Source: Bacillota bacterium (lineage in GTDB: Bacteria; Bacillota; Sulfobacillia; Sulfobacillales; Sulfobacillaceae). From it: a stretch of 49,985 bases of DNA. Location: NCBI GenBank assembly GCA_023511625.1, contig JAIMBD010000017.1:1-49985 (forward strand), in the 5' to 3' direction. Below, in pieces: positions 48,399 to 49,985 of the stretch; within the stretch, counting starts at the first letter, position 1, and each line of letters begins with the position of its first letter. The notes below the pieces were generated by a model. The model did not search any database, was not told the origin of the DNA, and saw only the letters and a list, made by a program, of their open reading frames with translations. Position numbers and translations under genes: made by a program.

Positions 48399-49985
48399 AT
48401 GCAGACCGAAGTCGCCAATCGCGCCGTGTCCTTGTTAGCGGTACGCCGGGCCCTCGGCCCGACCTTTGCCGCCGAATCGGCCACCTTGTTGTTTCGCATG
48501 AACTTGACCGGCACCTTCCAGGTCTACGCCGTGCCGCGGCACGGCGGCTGGCCGGATTTGCTGACCGAGGGCGAAGACCGCGTTACGCGGGTCCTGGCCG
48601 CGCCGGTGGGGCGCTGGGTGGTCTTTGCGCGCGACCACGACGGCGACGAGCGCGATGCGCTTTGGGCCATGGTCGACGACGGAAGCCGGCTTCATCCCCT
48701 GACCGACCCCGATTCAGAAGCCATTTGTCGGCTCGGGGGGTTCCGCCACGATGGTCTAGCCATCGCCTACACCGCCAACCGGCGTCACCCGGCCGACTTC
48801 GACGTCTACATCCAGGCGGTAGAGCCGGGGGCAGAGCCGGTGCAGGTGTGGGAGGGTGAAGGGGACTGGTGCGTGGAAGGCTTCTATCCCCAGGACGAGG
48901 CCCTCTTGCTCAGCCGGCGACGCTCGACCTGGGAGGTGGACCTCTACCGACTGGCACTCGACGGCTCGCGCGAGCTGACGTGGCTGACCCCCCACGAGGG
49001 CGCGGCGCGCTTTGTCCGTCCGGTGTTCGGGTTTCGCCGGATCTACTGCCTGACCGATTTTGAGCGGGAGTACCTCGGGGTGGCAGCGGTGGATCCCGCC
49101 GGCGAAGGACTAGAGTGGATCGCAGATCCCCCCTACGACATCGACCTTTTGGCGGGCAGTCCCGACGGCCAGCGGCTGTGCTGGGCCGTCAACCGCGACG
49201 GCTACTCAGAGGTCTATCTTTACGACGTAGCGACCCGGCGCCCGGTCTTGGTGGAAGGGTTCGGACCGGGAGTGGTCACCGACCTCGTATTCTCTCCGGA
49301 TGGGTTGTGGGTGGCGGCCGAGTTTCAGGCGCCCAACTACAACCCGAACATCTGGGTATTTTCCGCCGAGCGCGGCTTTGCCCAACCGGTCACCCGCGCC
49401 CCCTGGTGCGGAGTCGACCCGGACCAGCTGGTGGTGCCAAGCCTCCACCGGGCCCGCGCCCGCGACGGCGTCACGGTGCCATTCTGGGTCTACCTACCGC
49501 CGGCTTCCGAGGGGCCGGCGCCGGTGGTGGTTTCCCTGCACGGCGGTCCGGAGGCTCAAGAACGACCGCTGTTCTCGCCGCTCTACCAGATGCTGCTGGC
49601 GGCAGGATGGGCCGTGGTGGCGCCCAACGTGCGGGGCAGCACCGGCTACGGAAAGACGTATGCGGCCCGAGACGACCGCGAGCGGCGGCTTGACGTGTTG
49701 GAGGATATCGCGGCCGTGGTGGCGTGGATCCAGGCGCGGCCCGACCTCGATGCCGGGCGCCTGGCCGTGTTCGGGGCCTCCTACGGGGGATACCTCGCGC
49801 TGTGGGCGCTCATTCGGTATCCCGAGTGGTTTCGGGCGGGCATCGAAATGGTGGGTATGGCCGACCTCGAGGCCTTTCTGGAACGGACCAGCCCCTGGCG
49901 CCGGGCGTGGCGGGAGGCGGAGTACGGTAGCCTCTGCCACGACCGCGCGCTTCTGCGAACCCTCTCGCCCATCCACCAGATCGAC
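48399..49985 (+). CDS. S9 family peptidase (prolyl oligopeptidase/acylaminoacyl type), partial
   Basis: The frame runs from ATG 48399 (after GAGGGAGGG) to the window end, 529 residues without a stop. An N-terminal beta-propeller has repeated segments such as FSPDGLWVAAEF and SPDGQRLCWAV. The alpha/beta-hydrolase domain follows, with VVVSLHGGPEAQ (oxyanion region), NVRGSTGYGKTY and the catalytic Ser in FGASYGGYLALW. The Asp and His of the triad lie beyond the window. These enzymes cleave acylated amino acids or proline-containing oligopeptides. No signal peptide, so probably cytoplasmic. Confidence 0.9.
   Translation, partial: MQTEVANRAVSLLAVRRALGPTFAAESATLLFRMNLTGTFQVYAVPRHGGWPDLLTEGEDRVTRVLAAPVGRWVVFARDHDGDERDALWAMVDDGSRLHPLTDPDSEAICRLGGFRHDGLAIAYTANRRHPADFDVYIQAVEPGAEPVQVWEGEGDWCVEGFYPQDEALLLSRRRSTWEVDLYRLALDGSRELTWLTPHEGAARFVRPVFGFRRIYCLTDFEREYLGVAAVDPAGEGLEWIADPPYDIDLLAGSPDGQRLCWAVNRDGYSEVYLYDVATRRPVLVEGFGPGVVTDLVFSPDGLWVAAEFQAPNYNPNIWVFSAERGFAQPVTRAPWCGVDPDQLVVPSLHRARARDGVTVPFWVYLPPASEGPAPVVVSLHGGPEAQERPLFSPLYQMLLAAGWAVVAPNVRGSTGYGKTYAARDDRERRLDVLEDIAAVVAWIQARPDLDAGRLAVFGASYGGYLALWALIRYPEWFRAGIEMVGMADLEAFLERTSPWRRAWREAEYGSLCHDRALLRTLSPIHQID

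Noticed and set aside
1-49985. CRISPR arrays, tRNA and rRNA genes
   Set aside because: No regularly spaced direct repeats were seen, and no tRNA- or rRNA-like sequence was recognised by eye; a tRNAscan or Infernal run would settle the RNA genes.

Overview
The window is a GC-rich, densely coded bacterial chromosome segment (about two-thirds G+C by eye, many GTG starts, strong AGGAGG-type ribosome binding sites). An S-box (SAM) riboswitch, an M-box (Mg2+) riboswitch and PaaX-, MarR- and DegP-like genes point to a Gram-positive lineage, most likely a GC-rich, possibly thermophilic or acidophilic member of the Bacillota. That placement is inference: no rRNA or tRNA gene is visible in the window.

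Layout. 1-3.4 kb: the end of a Rieske aromatic-ring oxygenase, an MFS organic-acid transporter and a membrane-anchored trypsin-like protease. 3.4-8.6 kb (mostly minus strand): an M61 peptidase, a small membrane protein, an acireductone-dioxygenase-like gene behind a complete S-box riboswitch with terminator, then the sulfate-assimilation operon cysH-sat-small membrane protein. 8.8-12.3 kb: a PaaX-type regulator, a phosphoribosyltransferase, a PfkB-like protein and a metallo-beta-lactamase-fold hydrolase. 12.2-15.9 kb: a PilZ protein divergent from cheB-cheR and an RmlD-like reductase. 15.9-28.5 kb: a hopanoid locus. One arm is shc-hpnC-hpnD-hpnE plus a GT28 glycosyltransferase and a two-domain MFS-acyltransferase fusion. 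The divergent arm is hpnH-hpnG-hpnA. Together they cover squalene formation, cyclisation and adenosyl/ribosyl side-chain addition. 28.6-36.9 kb: a phosphatase, MarR, an ATP-NAD/AcoX-type kinase, a GH1 glycosidase, a lipid kinase, endonuclease IV, a degenerate PaaK-like protein and a Cys/Met-type PLP enzyme.

37.2-39.2 kb: a strong promoter, an M-box riboswitch with terminator, a previously unlisted small leader ORF whose peptide begins M-E-G-D-P, nested hairpins over the downstream ribosome binding site, an NRAMP-type transporter and a 55-residue membrane protein. 39.2-41.4 kb: a FlK-like thioesterase, a decayed IS200/IS605 tnpB and a zinc-ribbon membrane protein. 41.5-46.1 kb: an operon for E1 alpha, E1 beta and E2 of a 2-oxoacid dehydrogenase (no E3), converging on an O-antigen-ligase-like membrane protein. 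46.4-48.1 kb: a visibly lower-GC island of three co-oriented genes, namely a helical protein, a SecB-like chaperone and a protein with a PD-(D/E)xK-like signature. 48.4 kb to the end: an S9 peptidase running off the window.

The two most interesting items are the layered Mg2+-responsive leader ahead of the NRAMP gene (M-box plus a possible MgtL-like leader peptide) and the three-gene SecB-like/nuclease-like island, which resembles toxin-antitoxin-chaperone or defence modules but matches none I can name. Genome compaction is marked: same-strand neighbours often share ATGA/GTGA, and five convergent pairs end in one shared CTAG.
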